Assembly (NCBI RefSeq): GCF_002879855.1
Contig: NZ_PNYB01000016.1
Location: 80,559-144,558 of the forward strand
Reading direction: 5' to 3'
From: Trinickia soli
GTDB taxonomy: Bacteria > Pseudomonadota > Gammaproteobacteria > Burkholderiales > Burkholderiaceae
Length of the DNA stretch: 64,000 nt
Shown here piece by piece: positions 9,601-18,492 of the stretch. Below the pieces are notes generated by a model, which was not told the DNA's origin, made no database searches, and saw nothing but the letters and a program-made list of their open reading frames with translations. Position 1 is the stretch's first letter. Each line of letters begins with the position of its first letter. Made by a program: the position numbers and the translations under genes.

Positions 9601-10626
9601 CATCACATCATTGTCGATGGGAAATCGATCGCGACCCTGCTTCGCGACTTGAGCGACGCCTATGGTCCAGCCGTCGATGAGGCGGACAGCTCGATCGTCG
9701 AAAGCCGAGCCGGGTCAAAGGACGATCGCCCCTTCAACGACGCATCGTTCGATCGATATATCGATTGGATGACAAGCGGACACGGTGCAGAGCGGACCGC
9801 ACGCAACGAGACGTTCTGGAAAGCGGAGTTCGGGGATTGGAGTGCGCCGTCCGATTTGCCGACAGATTATCCAAGAGCGCCGGTGCGAGATTGGCGTGGC
9901 GGTGCGTGGCGCTTTTCGTTGGGCGCGGGCTTGACCGCACGCGTCCAGCAGTTTGCACTCACGCATCGTGTCACCCCGTATAGCGTTTTGCTTTGCTCAT
10001 ACGCGCTGTGGCTGGCGTCGGTTACGGGCGAAGCCAAACCGACGATAGGTACGGCTGCCGCCGGCCGCTCGATGCCGGGTTCCGAGCATATTGCCGGCCT
10101 ATTCGTCAACACGGTTTGCCTCCGCCTGGACGTAGTAGGTCATGCGCAGACGCAAACGGTTTCAGCCTGGGTGATGCGCAGCGCGCGAAAAATCAATACG
10201 TGCCTCGACCACCAGGACTACCCCTTCCTGCGACTCGTCGAACAATACGCCGCGAATAGAACTTTCGATCGGCACCCATTGTTCGATTCGATGTTTGCAA
10301 TGCAAAACACCGGCATGTCAGAGGGGCGATTTTGGGGCTCCCCGGTCGCGTGGCGCCCGGAATATACGGGTGCCTCTCTGTTCGACCTGAATTTGCAGAT
10401 CGAAATCGGTGAGTGTGAGTTCTCGGCGATCTGGACATACAACGCGCAGTTGTTCAACCCTGACACGGTTGAGCGATTTGCCGAGCACTGGCTGTCGATC
10501 GTCGACGTGATGATTCGCAATGGAGACCGCGGTATGTCCGCGCTGCTGGCCGATCCGGCCGTCGGGCTGGAGGAGGCCGATCCTGCCGGCACGTCGCGCC
10601 TACCGTCTATCAGTTTCACGTTATAA
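6619..10626 (+). CDS. non-ribosomal peptide synthetase, (half C)-A-T-C
   Basis: About 1335 residues from ATG 6619. GTG 6526 and ATG 6706 (preceded by AGAGAGA) are alternatives. Residues 30-215 look like only the C-terminal lobe of a condensation domain. The adenylation domain (about 240-735) has A3 YTSGTTGTPKGV at 399, A5 NAYGPTEN at 536, A7 YRTGD at 623 and the A10 lysine at 732. The carrier domain has LGGSS with pantetheine serine S796. A complete condensation domain (865-1300) has HHIIVDG at 995. By manual alignment to GrsA the pocket reads D-A-F-L-V-G-A-V-I-K, which I do not recognise; it loosely resembles hydrophobic/aromatic codes. Its C domain should join this residue to serine on the next protein. 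Confidence 0.92.
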   Translation: MGLNVITSVLKSDEDSSKQNSDSGLSLERMSIDMKLKSRQYDLEIEADLARELASLSTEIDVSIDHLIFSGWLLLLHQVVDQDEVSVRVRDTRDFVYTSLFNPHVQWQTFAAATSARLIEASRAGNVDAHHSPLGHDVALYGCETGYCIRAPSAEPATSAEPHWWLRASEGGNGVWTLHCMTTSPSTITRRHLDLLQSMMRALTQGRRVPIAAISAISAEERARVIRFNDTAREYPADRTLIDLVAQWVRKDAARTALGDNDVTLSRGALMQQACNLAQHLITMGVTKGDPVALLMERDASMVVATLAVLIAGGVYCPIDPSYPEARVRYYLEDTRARVLLVSGETGDALSSNMTSDGTFSGCVSRADRRSIGLLSPASVDDLLSRSISLPDDPAYIMYTSGTTGTPKGVLVTHRGVVRLVRGADYVELDEDTRMLQAGAIGFDAATFEIWGALLNGGELHVIDRDALLSPRLFEDFVARRRCNTGLLTSSLFAMMSNESPGVFRHFRSIVVGGDVIPSKQVQSVRRLCPELTVINAYGPTENSVISTAHIVSDEDALDIPIGKPISNTTAYVLSRHRQVQPIGVPGELYVGGAGIGPGYLHKPEQTAASFVTVDGLGGETLYRTGDIVSWRESGVLDFIGRRDHQIKIRGLRVEIGEIERQLLAAAEIEEALVLSRKVGSHGDPTLTAYFKAPVEIDTAVLRDLMRKRLPPHMVPSNFEQLDVMPLTANGKVDRRLLLEHCATRVGPAASNMATTLDPNADRHDLTSVVMRELTALLARTDISASANFLALGGSSLTAALLASRLEAQCQRRCMASDILNSDSLEQFASVLGAAPALTGYPFPCATEGRAGWPGAVVGGRRVASIAQKQIFVEQAKFPQSTAYNLPLEIVVPRGRIDTARLRDALQSVVDRHETMRTSFTTEDGNVVRHVQLHLEADLEVAELEDGAPARAASPDAYREWARRWVRPFDLTSAPLWRFAVVSDGSGTRVFCDFHHIIVDGKSIATLLRDLSDAYGPAVDEADSSIVESRAGSKDDRPFNDASFDRYIDWMTSGHGAERTARNETFWKAEFGDWSAPSDLPTDYPRAPVRDWRGGAWRFSLGAGLTARVQQFALTHRVTPYSVLLCSYALWLASVTGEAKPTIGTAAAGRSMPGSEHIAGLFVNTVCLRLDVVGHAQTQTVSAWVMRSARKINTCLDHQDYPFLRLVEQYAANRTFDRHPLFDSMFAMQNTGMSEGRFWGSPVAWRPEYTGASLFDLNLQIEIGECEFSAIWTYNAQLFNPDTVERFAEHWLSIVDVMIRNGDRGMSALLADPAVGLEEADPAGTSRLPSISFTL

Positions 10627-10763
10627 GCCGCATCCGCTGCCGCGCTTTGCAATAAACGCGATGCGATGATTTGTTCGAATCGCGAGGATCGAATCGCGTC
10701 ACGCGTGGTAGCGCCACCCCTTTTACCAAAATCCCCGGCGTCGGGGAGTGAGTCCATCAAACT

Positions 10764-13700
10764 ATGCAATCGATTGAAGCGTTGGGTCATCTGAAGGTCG
10801 CTGCTGCCCGCCGTCGCCGCGAAATGGCATTTTGGGCAGAGCGCGTAGCCGGCAGCCTCCAGAAGGCTCGCTTTCCGCAGGATCAAGCACCACGAGGAGA
10901 ACCGAGCCGTGGCCGATACCAGCGAGAACTTGACGCATCGGTGGCCGAACGCCTAGCGGCGGCAACATCGAAACAACCGGCCGCCATGCGGATTCTGCTA
11001 GCGGCTCAAGTTGCAGTCCTGGCTTCTCGCTACGCAGGGCTCAACCACATCCCGATGGGATCGCCGGCCAATTTCTCGGCCGTGGACGAGGTCCCGCTCG
11101 CAACCTGGTTACCGATTTATATCCCCGTATCGCCAGGCGCATCGCTTCGCGAACTGCTTGCGACGGTCCACCAGGAATACGGCGCTGCCGTGGCCAATCA
11201 GGATTGCCCGATCAGCCTGTTGGTTGACGAAGTTGGACTGACGGTCGAAGAGCATATGCATCCGTTCTTCGACATCGCAGTCGACATCGCAATCGACGAC
11301 GAGACCGCAAGGTTGCGTCACCGACACCCTGTCGAAGGGGTCCCGATCGTGGTGGCAATTCACGGCGATGGGGGCCGCTGGCATTGGCATATCGACTTTG
11401 ACGCTCGGATGTATCAACCCGAGACAGTCTCGCGCTTGGTTGGTCATTTGGAGTTGCAAATGGCGTCGAGTCTCGCCGACGCCGATCGTGCCATGAGCGC
11501 GATCGCGCTCGACAACGACGCGGACGCGCGCGTGATCGAACAATCGAACGCGACGCAAGCCGCTTATCGAAGCACCGTGCGTCTTGACCAAGTGCTGACC
11601 GAACAGGCACAAAGAACGCCCGACGCGGTCGCGGTCATTTGCGGCGACAAGCGAATGACCTATCGCGAATTCGACGAGCGGGTAAATCGGCTTGCGCATA
11701 CGCTCAGGGCCGCGGGAGTCAGGCCCGACCAATTGGTCGCCGTGATCGCACAGCGCTCGATCGAGATGCTGGTCGCGATTCACGCGGTGGTTAAAGCGGG
11801 CGGCGCCTATTTACCCATCGATCCCGGATATCCGCGCTCGCGCATCGAGTATGTCTTGGAGGACAGTGCGGTATCGGTCGTACTTGCCCATCCGGAACTC
11901 GTGCCGGACTTGAAGGTCGAGCGGAACATTATCGACTTGCGAGATCCGGCGTCCTACACCTCCCAAACCTCGGCGCCTGCGCCGCTCGGCAACGCCCAAA
12001 ACGTTGCGTATGCAATCTATACGTCGGGCTCGACCGGCATGCCAAAAGGCGTGCTGGTCGAGCACCACGCCGCGATGAATAGAATCGAGTGGATGCAAAA
12101 GGCGTATCCGTTGAAGGCAGGCGATGTCATCCTGCAAAAAACGCCGATCTCGTTCGATGTATCCGTGTGGGAGCTCTTCTGGTGGAGCTTCGTCGGCGCG
12201 ACGGTTTCGCTGCTTGCGCCGGGTGGGGAAAAGGACCCCGAGGCGATTATCGACACGGTTGAAAAGGACGGTGTGACCACGTTGCACTTCGTGCCGTCGA
12301 TGCTGAATGCTTTTCTCGAGTATGTCGATGCGACCCAGGCGGCTCCTCGACTGCGATCCATTGCCCGCGTATTCGCAAGCGGCGAAGCATTGGGCGTGCA
12401 TCATGTGCAATCGTTTTACGCGCTGCTTCAGGCTGGCAGTCCCAAGCTGATCAATCTGTACGGTCCGACGGAAGCGACGGTCGACGTGTCACATCATGTG
12501 TGCGTTCCCGACGTAAGCGCCGGGACTGTGCCTATCGGCAAGCCGATCGATAACATCCGGCTGTATGTGGTCGACAGACAACTGCGCAAGCAACCGATCG
12601 GGGTTCCGGGAGAACTCGTCATTGCCGGCGTGGGCTTGGCTCGGGGCTATCACAACAGGCCAGAGCTGACTGCCGAGCGATTCGTCGAAAATCCATTCGA
12701 GGACGAGGCGCGTATCTATCGGACAGGCGATCTGGCGCGATGGAACGGGCGAGGCGAGATCGAATACCTGGGGCGCATCGACAATCAGGTCAAGATTCGC
12801 GGATACCGGATCGAGCTCGGTGAGATCGAGGCGCAGTTGCGTCGGCATCCGTCTGTAAGCGACGCCTTCGTGATCGCGCATGCGCTCGGTGGCCGCGAGG
12901 CAGAGCTCTGTGCCTACGTGACGGGCGCCGATGTCGATTCCGAATCGCTCCTGCGTTTTGTCGCACAGGCGGTGCCCGAGTACATGGTGCCGTCGAGTCT
13001 GATCCGTCTCGATGCGTTCCCGCTGTCACCGAATGGAAAACTCGACCGAAAGGCACTGCCTTTGCCGCAGCGTGACCAACATGCCTACGTGGCGCCGCGC
13101 AATGCCGTGGAGCAGGCTTTGGCCGCGGTCTGGTGCGAGGTATTGAATGCGCCCAAAGTCGGCATTCACGACAACTTCTTCTCGTTAGGCGGAAACTCGA
13201 TCCACTTTGTCACCGTCTTGGCGAAAGCACGGCGGCACGGGTTGCGCTTTACTTTCCAGCAGCTCTTTAGCCATCCGACGATCGCCGCGCTGGCGCAAGT
13301 GCTGGAGCAAGTCGATTCGTTGGCGCCCGAGGCTGGACGTGAGCCGTTTGCATTGCTGCAAGACGTCGACAGGGCGCGCGTCCCCGCATCGGCAGAAGAT
13401 GCTTATCCGTTGGCCTTGCTGCAGACAGGCTTGATATTCGAAAACGAGCTGACGTTCGGTACGTCGCAATATCACGACATCCTGAGCTATATGATCGAGA
13501 CGCGCTTCGATCGGCCTGCGTTCGAAAGGGCTGTGCATAGCGTCGTCAAGCGTAATCCGATTTTGCGGACCAGCTATCACCTAACGGGATACGAGGTTCC
13601 CATCCAGATTGTCCATAAGGACATGCCGTTGCCGTTGGAAGTGATCGATCTGCGCAGTTTCGACCAGGCCGAGCAGGAATCGCGCTTTCAGGAGTGGGCC

Positions 13701-16064
13701 GCCAAGGAGCGAAGCCGGCGGTTCGCTTGGGAGCAGCCCGGACTAGTTCGCTTCCACGTCCATGTCCTGTCGGACAATCTGTTCCGCTATACGTTGACAC
13801 AGCACAATTCGGCTTTGGACGGGTGGAGTATCACGCTCGTTCACACGCAGCTGTTCGATGCGTATCACGCAACGCTTTCGGGGCAGCGTCGCGAAGTACC
13901 GAAGATCGATAACTTCTTCCGCGAATTCATCGCGCTCGAACAAGCCGCGCTGCGCTCCGGCCAAGATCGGCGCTTTTGGCGCAATGCGATAGAGGGCACG
14001 ACATTCACGCGACTGCCGCGCTGCTCGCAGCAGCCGACCGATCCGAACGAACGCGTCGTTCCTAAAGTCATTTTCCACGACGTCGATATTCCGAGAGCGC
14101 TTTCAAATCGAATCGTGAGCCTTGCGGACCAACTTGGGGTGCCAGTCAAGACAGTGCTGATGGCTGCGCACTTGAAAGTCTTGAGTGTGCTGACCAATAG
14201 CGACTTCGTGTCGACGGGGTATGAACAAAGCGGGCGGCCGGAGCATGTCGACGCGACCGAAGCCGTGGGCCTGTTCTTGAACACGGTGCCGTTCGGAATC
14301 GATGTCGAGGACTGCACGTGGGAAGAACTCGTGCGCAAGGTGTTCGAGGCGGAAGGCGCCTTGCTGCCGCACCGCCGTTATCCGATGGCGCAAATGAAGC
14401 AAGACTTGGGCATTAGAGAGCACCTGTTCGAGACAGCGTTTAACTACACCCACTTTTATCGCCTCAAAGAGCTGAAAAAGCTGCCGGAGTTTTCGTTGTT
14501 GGACGTGCGTGCGAACTCGGAAACGGAATTTGTCGTCCGGGCGGAGTTTTCGCGCCATTTCTTTACCGATGACGTCCGCCTCAGCTTGCACTACCACGAC
14601 CAAGTGTTCTCGCCCGACCAAATGGTCTCAATGGCGGGCTTGTATCGACGAGCGTTCGAATCGATGACCGAAAACGTCGCGGCCAAGCACCGCCCGGACG
14701 CGCTGGTTGCACCCTCGGAATTGGCACGTATGAAGCGAGCAGCCGCTGAGCAATGCGATGCTCGGTCGTCTTACTCGGGGCCTCGCGAAGTCTTGCGCCA
14801 TGTCGATTCGATCGCGATCGTGGACCGCTACGGCGTAGCTGCGCCGATGGGCGTCTACGGCGAGCTGATGGTCAGCCGCGAGGAGGGGGGAGCTGCGGCG
14901 AAGACAGGGGTCGCAGCCCGTTGGCTGCCGGATTGGACGCTAGACATTGCGGGCCCAGTGGACGAGGTGCTTGGCCGCGAGCGCAATAGGGTGCTCGGAG
15001 AGCGTCGGGTCAGAGCGCCGGGTACCGCCCCGAGCCGTACCGCTCGCACGCTCACCGCGGAGCAACAGCGGATTGCGGCGGTTTGGGCTCAGCTTCTGAA
15101 AAGGCCCGCCGCTGATATCGGGGTCGACGACAACTTCTTCCACATCGGCGGAAATTCGCTGATGGCGATCCGAGTCGTGCTGATGCTCGACGGCGCCATC
15201 AGATTGGCCGATCTAATGGCGAATCCGACGATCAGAGCGCTGGCGGAGATGTTAGGCCGGGATAGCGCCTCTCGCGCTTCCTCGCTGGTCGGTCTGACCA
15301 CCCGACCGCACGCCAAAGCTAGCGTCGTCTTCTTGCCTTACGCCGGGGGCAGCAGCGCGAGTTTTCAATCGCTGGCGCAGGCGCTTCACCATCAAGACCT
15401 GCCCTTGTCCGCGTATGGGGTCGACTTGCCCGGCCACGAGCTCGTGGGCGAGCTGAGCGCGTTGCTTGACATCGAAGCGACTGCGCAGCGGATCGCGGAG
15501 GAAATTCGGGCGAACATCGATACCCCGGTGGTGTTGTGGGGGCATTGCGTGGGTGCGGCGTTGGCGCTCGCTGTCGAATGCGAGCTCGATAAAGCAGGCC
15601 ATGCAGTGGCGCACGTGTTCATTGGGGGCAAGCTGTTGCAGTCCAGCGAAGAAGTGGAGGCTGGCATCGCCACGATGAGTGGCATGACGAATGCTGATGT
15701 GCTGTCCTGGATGGTCAGAGAGACCGGGCATACCGAATTGGCTGAGCTGGCAGCGTCGCATGCCGATCGCCTAGTCTCGTTATTCCGGCACGATTCCAGT
15801 ACGGCGAACCGCTATTTGGCCAACATCGCTGCTTCGCGCGAACGGCGTTTGTTCTCTCTGACCGTTGTCTTCGCCGATGATGATCCGCTCACGAAAGGCT
15901 ATCAGCAAACCTTCACGCGTTGGGAGTCAGTGTGCGATGAGCTGCGCATGATCCGCCTACCTGATGGCGGCCACTATTTCTGTCGTTCCCGTCCTGAAGA
16001 GGTGTCGCGTTTGATTGCCGATGCGCTCCGGGACCGCAGTGTCGCCATTTCTACCACCGCCTAA
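10764..16064 (+). CDS. non-ribosomal peptide synthetase, (half C)-A(Ser)-T-C-(A remnant)-T-TE
   Basis: A 1766-residue synthetase. Residues 1-245 are the C-terminal lobe of a C domain. The A domain (270-775; YTSGSTGMPKGV at 419, NLYGPTE at 564, A10 lysine K759) has the pocket D-V-W-H-F-S-L-V-D-K, the textbook serine code. T1 serine is S812. A second C domain (880-1310) carries HNSALDG at 1014-1020, with Asn where the second catalytic His is expected. Residues about 1345-1415 match only the A6-A8 part of an A domain, so this A domain is a relic. T2 serine is S1465. The thioesterase (1505-1760) has GHCVG with Cys1595 as nucleophile and His1737 in DGGHYF. The last acceptor carrier therefore has no A domain of its own. 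The product is not recognised. Confidence 0.93.
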   Translation: MQSIEALGHLKVAAARRRREMAFWAERVAGSLQKARFPQDQAPRGEPSRGRYQRELDASVAERLAAATSKQPAAMRILLAAQVAVLASRYAGLNHIPMGSPANFSAVDEVPLATWLPIYIPVSPGASLRELLATVHQEYGAAVANQDCPISLLVDEVGLTVEEHMHPFFDIAVDIAIDDETARLRHRHPVEGVPIVVAIHGDGGRWHWHIDFDARMYQPETVSRLVGHLELQMASSLADADRAMSAIALDNDADARVIEQSNATQAAYRSTVRLDQVLTEQAQRTPDAVAVICGDKRMTYREFDERVNRLAHTLRAAGVRPDQLVAVIAQRSIEMLVAIHAVVKAGGAYLPIDPGYPRSRIEYVLEDSAVSVVLAHPELVPDLKVERNIIDLRDPASYTSQTSAPAPLGNAQNVAYAIYTSGSTGMPKGVLVEHHAAMNRIEWMQKAYPLKAGDVILQKTPISFDVSVWELFWWSFVGATVSLLAPGGEKDPEAIIDTVEKDGVTTLHFVPSMLNAFLEYVDATQAAPRLRSIARVFASGEALGVHHVQSFYALLQAGSPKLINLYGPTEATVDVSHHVCVPDVSAGTVPIGKPIDNIRLYVVDRQLRKQPIGVPGELVIAGVGLARGYHNRPELTAERFVENPFEDEARIYRTGDLARWNGRGEIEYLGRIDNQVKIRGYRIELGEIEAQLRRHPSVSDAFVIAHALGGREAELCAYVTGADVDSESLLRFVAQAVPEYMVPSSLIRLDAFPLSPNGKLDRKALPLPQRDQHAYVAPRNAVEQALAAVWCEVLNAPKVGIHDNFFSLGGNSIHFVTVLAKARRHGLRFTFQQLFSHPTIAALAQVLEQVDSLAPEAGREPFALLQDVDRARVPASAEDAYPLALLQTGLIFENELTFGTSQYHDILSYMIETRFDRPAFERAVHSVVKRNPILRTSYHLTGYEVPIQIVHKDMPLPLEVIDLRSFDQAEQESRFQEWAAKERSRRFAWEQPGLVRFHVHVLSDNLFRYTLTQHNSALDGWSITLVHTQLFDAYHATLSGQRREVPKIDNFFREFIALEQAALRSGQDRRFWRNAIEGTTFTRLPRCSQQPTDPNERVVPKVIFHDVDIPRALSNRIVSLADQLGVPVKTVLMAAHLKVLSVLTNSDFVSTGYEQSGRPEHVDATEAVGLFLNTVPFGIDVEDCTWEELVRKVFEAEGALLPHRRYPMAQMKQDLGIREHLFETAFNYTHFYRLKELKKLPEFSLLDVRANSETEFVVRAEFSRHFFTDDVRLSLHYHDQVFSPDQMVSMAGLYRRAFESMTENVAAKHRPDALVAPSELARMKRAAAEQCDARSSYSGPREVLRHVDSIAIVDRYGVAAPMGVYGELMVSREEGGAAAKTGVAARWLPDWTLDIAGPVDEVLGRERNRVLGERRVRAPGTAPSRTARTLTAEQQRIAAVWAQLLKRPAADIGVDDNFFHIGGNSLMAIRVVLMLDGAIRLADLMANPTIRALAEMLGRDSASRASSLVGLTTRPHAKASVVFLPYAGGSSASFQSLAQALHHQDLPLSAYGVDLPGHELVGELSALLDIEATAQRIAEEIRANIDTPVVLWGHCVGAALALAVECELDKAGHAVAHVFIGGKLLQSSEEVEAGIATMSGMTNADVLSWMVRETGHTELAELAASHADRLVSLFRHDSSTANRYLANIAASRERRLFSLTVVFADDDPLTKGYQQTFTRWESVCDELRMIRLPDGGHYFCRSRPEEVSRLIADALRDRSVAISTTA

Positions 16065-16074
16065 GCGAAACACG

Positions 16075-16842
16075 ATGATGAACGTACATGATCTAGCGGC
16101 CGAAGACATCTTGGATCAGCGGCCCGGCTCACGATCGGCGCATCTTCGCGCTGGCGCGGCTGCATCGTTGCCGCTTCTTGCTTCGGCGTTTCCGATGGGT
16201 TTGGTCGGCGGCGCACTGGGAGTGGCAAGTGGACTTAGTATCGGCCAAACGACAGCGCTGGCCGCATTGCTCAATTCCGGCACTGCGCAGTTCCTCGCGT
16301 TCAAGCTCATTCAGGTTCATGCGGCGCCAGCCGTCGTGATTTGCACGAGCCTGACCTTGAGCTTGAGAATGGTGATGTACGGCCTTTCCCTGCGCGCAAA
16401 GGTACGGCAGCTGTCTACGATCTGGCGTGTCGTATTGGGCTTCGGTTTGATCGATGCCGTCTTCATGGTCATGACCGTGCCGGCGCATTCCGCCTACGCA
16501 CCGCGGCGCTGGCGATGGTTTTATCTCGGCGTATCGGGTGCGATGTATGGCGGATGGATCCTGGCTACGGTTATTGGCGCATCGTTGGGCGAGACTATCG
16601 CAACCCACCTGCGCGCTGGATTGGATTTTCCGTTGGTAGCGGTATTCGGAGCGATGTTGGCATCGACGCTATCGAGTCGCAGCGCGATGACGGCCTGCAC
16701 CGTGGCAGCCGTCGCTGCGCTGCTGACGTTGTCCTGGCCTTACCACATTGGGCTGCTCGTATCGACGCTTGTTGGCGTCGCGGCCGGGGCAGGCTTGGAC
16801 AGGTTGATTTGTGTCCGAAAGACGGTAACAGAGGAGTCATGA
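16075..16842 (+). CDS. azlC: AzlC family amino-acid exporter, large subunit
   Basis: A 255-residue membrane protein beginning at tandem ATGs (16075/16078), 10 bases after the NRPS stop. It has the AzlC signature region LPLLASAFPMGLVGGALGVA, then SIGQTTALAALLNSGTAQF, with about six or seven membrane segments. AzlCD pairs export branched-chain amino acids or analogues such as azaleucine. Here the pair directly follows the NRPS, so export of the amino-acid-like product and self-protection are inferred. Its TGA overlaps the start of azlD. Confidence 0.9.
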   Translation: MMNVHDLAAEDILDQRPGSRSAHLRAGAAASLPLLASAFPMGLVGGALGVASGLSIGQTTALAALLNSGTAQFLAFKLIQVHAAPAVVICTSLTLSLRMVMYGLSLRAKVRQLSTIWRVVLGFGLIDAVFMVMTVPAHSAYAPRRWRWFYLGVSGAMYGGWILATVIGASLGETIATHLRAGLDFPLVAVFGAMLASTLSSRSAMTACTVAAVAALLTLSWPYHIGLLVSTLVGVAAGAGLDRLICVRKTVTEES

Positions 16843-17162
16843 TGCTGTACACGTTGTTCGCTGCGCTCGCTTTGAGCACCTTCCTTCCTCGCTTTCTTCC
16901 GCTCACGTTGTGGCGGAACCGAGATCTTCCTGGCGGCGTGCGCGTTCTTCTTGGATATGTGCCGCCGGCGATACTGGCCGCGATCTTCGTGCCGGGCATC
17001 GTCGCGCCCGATGAAGTCATCAAACTCGATGCCTTCAATCCGTACCTCATCGGCGGCCTAGTCACCTTTGTGATGATGCGCGTCACGCAAAGGCTGCTGC
17101 TGTCCGTGATCGTCGGCGTTGCCGTCTTTTACGTCATGCTCAGATCGTTCGCCTTGATTTAA
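16839..17162 (+). CDS. azlD: AzlD family amino-acid exporter, small subunit
   Basis: A 107-residue hydrophobic protein with four membrane segments. It starts MMLYTLFAALALSTFLPRFLPLTLW and contains PPAILAAIFVPGIVAP, typical of AzlD (PF05437). The start ATGATG overlaps the azlC stop, preceded by GAGGAG. It forms the export complex with AzlC. Confidence 0.9.
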   Translation: MMLYTLFAALALSTFLPRFLPLTLWRNRDLPGGVRVLLGYVPPAILAAIFVPGIVAPDEVIKLDAFNPYLIGGLVTFVMMRVTQRLLLSVIVGVAVFYVMLRSFALI

Positions 17163-17194
17163 CTGTTGTTCAGCTAATGCAAACCGAGGACGCA

Positions 17195-17746
17195 ATGCCG
17201 AAATCTCTTACCTTTTTGACCCTTCCCGGGCTCTATAACTCCGGCGAGAAACACTGGCAAACGCATTGGGAGCGGCGCTTTTCGAACGTTCGACGGGTCG
17301 AGCAATCCGATTGGGACACCCCGCATTGCGATGATTGGGTCGAAACGCTCGAACGAGCCGTCTCCGAGTGTGGCGATGACGTTGTGCTAGTGGCGCACAG
17401 CCTGGCCTGTCCTTTCGTGAGCAAATGGGCGCAACGCTATCCGCGCGAGATCGCGGGCGCGTTCTTGGTCGGCCCCAGCGATATCGAGGCGCCGACCTAC
17501 CCGCGCGGGACGACCGGATTCACACCGATCCCGCTCGAGAAGCTGCCGTTTCGTTCGATGGTCGTGGTGAGCAAAGGGGATGAGTTCGCGTCGCTCGAGC
17601 GAGCCCAGCAATTCGCCGATGCCTGGGGGAGTGAGTTGACCATTCTCGAGGGGCTGGGGCATATCGGCTCCGATGCCGATCTCGGCATGTGGCAGCAGGG
17701 CCTGTCTCTGTTGAACGGCTTCGCGGGCACATCCCTGCAGCCATGA
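17195..17746 (+). CDS. RBBP9/YdeN-type serine hydrolase
   Basis: A compact alpha/beta hydrolase of 183 residues. It has the family start FLTLPGLYNSGEKHWQTHWE, nucleophile S69 in AHSLAC, an acid in VSKGDEF and a histidine in GLGHIG, completing a Ser-Asp-His triad. Members are cytosolic esterases or amidases of unclear substrate. The ATG at 17195 is preferred over 17177 because GAGGA precedes it. Its TGA overlaps the ATG of the phosphopantetheinyl transferase gene (ATGA), placing it firmly in the NRPS operon. It may hydrolyse a product precursor or act as an editing enzyme. Confidence 0.82.
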   Translation: MPKSLTFLTLPGLYNSGEKHWQTHWERRFSNVRRVEQSDWDTPHCDDWVETLERAVSECGDDVVLVAHSLACPFVSKWAQRYPREIAGAFLVGPSDIEAPTYPRGTTGFTPIPLEKLPFRSMVVVSKGDEFASLERAQQFADAWGSELTILEGLGHIGSDADLGMWQQGLSLLNGFAGTSLQP

Positions 17747-18492
17747 ATGTCCGCGTAGCTCCCGGCGCTCGGGATGTGTGTTTGCCTACCGTGCGGGAAA
17801 TCGCACTTCCCGCGCTGTGGGGCATCCCGGGTATCCGACAGCGCATTGTCGCGTTGCCGACGGAGCCTGTGCTGACGGGCGAGGCAGCGCGCGAACGCGA
17901 GTTTCGGCTGGGTAGGGCGATTGCCGCACAGTTGCTGCTTGAGCATGGCAGCGCCACGGGCAGGGTGGGGGTTGGGCTAGATCGCTCGCCGCAATGGCCG
18001 CCGGGTTTCATTGGAACCATCAGCCATTCGCCGGCGCTGCTTGGCGTAGCGATCGCGCGGCGCGATGCAGTCGAGATGCGTGTTGCTGATGCGCCGGGAC
18101 AATGCGGTATCGGTATCGATATTGAGCCCATCATCGAGGGTGCAGCCGTAGAGGACATTCGGCGATTTTGTCTATGCGAGGAAGAACGCGGTGTGAGGCG
18201 CCCCCTGTCGAGCCGAGAAGACGCGATGACCGTGACCGCCATTTTCTCGGCGAAAGAAGCACTGTTCAAATGCCTCTATCCCATCGTGGGGTCGTTCTTC
18301 GATTTCTGCGATGTCGTCATCGAGCTGAACCTGCAGGCGGCGGAAATCCGAGGGCAGCTAAAACGCGCGTTGTCCCCAGAGCTTCCAGTGGGTACCAGGG
18401 TTTTGGGGCGCTGCCGCTTTATCGAGCAGCATGTCGTCACCGCATTTGCTTGGCCATCTTCGGCTCTATTCGAAAACATTACCTATTTATGA
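17743..18492 (+). CDS. 4'-phosphopantetheinyl transferase, EntD/Sfp type
   Basis: This enzyme loads coenzyme-A-derived phosphopantetheine onto NRPS carrier serines. The 249-residue protein has the substrate loop TISHSPALLGVAIA, the magnesium site GIGIDIEP at about 123-130 and the W/FSxKE box FSAKEALFK at about 168-176. It is translationally coupled at both ends (ATGA at 17743 and ATGA at 18489). A dedicated PPTase inside the operon argues that the cluster is self-sufficient and recently transferable. Confidence 0.93.
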   Translation: MNVRVAPGARDVCLPTVREIALPALWGIPGIRQRIVALPTEPVLTGEAAREREFRLGRAIAAQLLLEHGSATGRVGVGLDRSPQWPPGFIGTISHSPALLGVAIARRDAVEMRVADAPGQCGIGIDIEPIIEGAAVEDIRRFCLCEEERGVRRPLSSREDAMTVTAIFSAKEALFKCLYPIVGSFFDFCDVVIELNLQAAEIRGQLKRALSPELPVGTRVLGRCRFIEQHVVTAFAWPSSALFENITYL

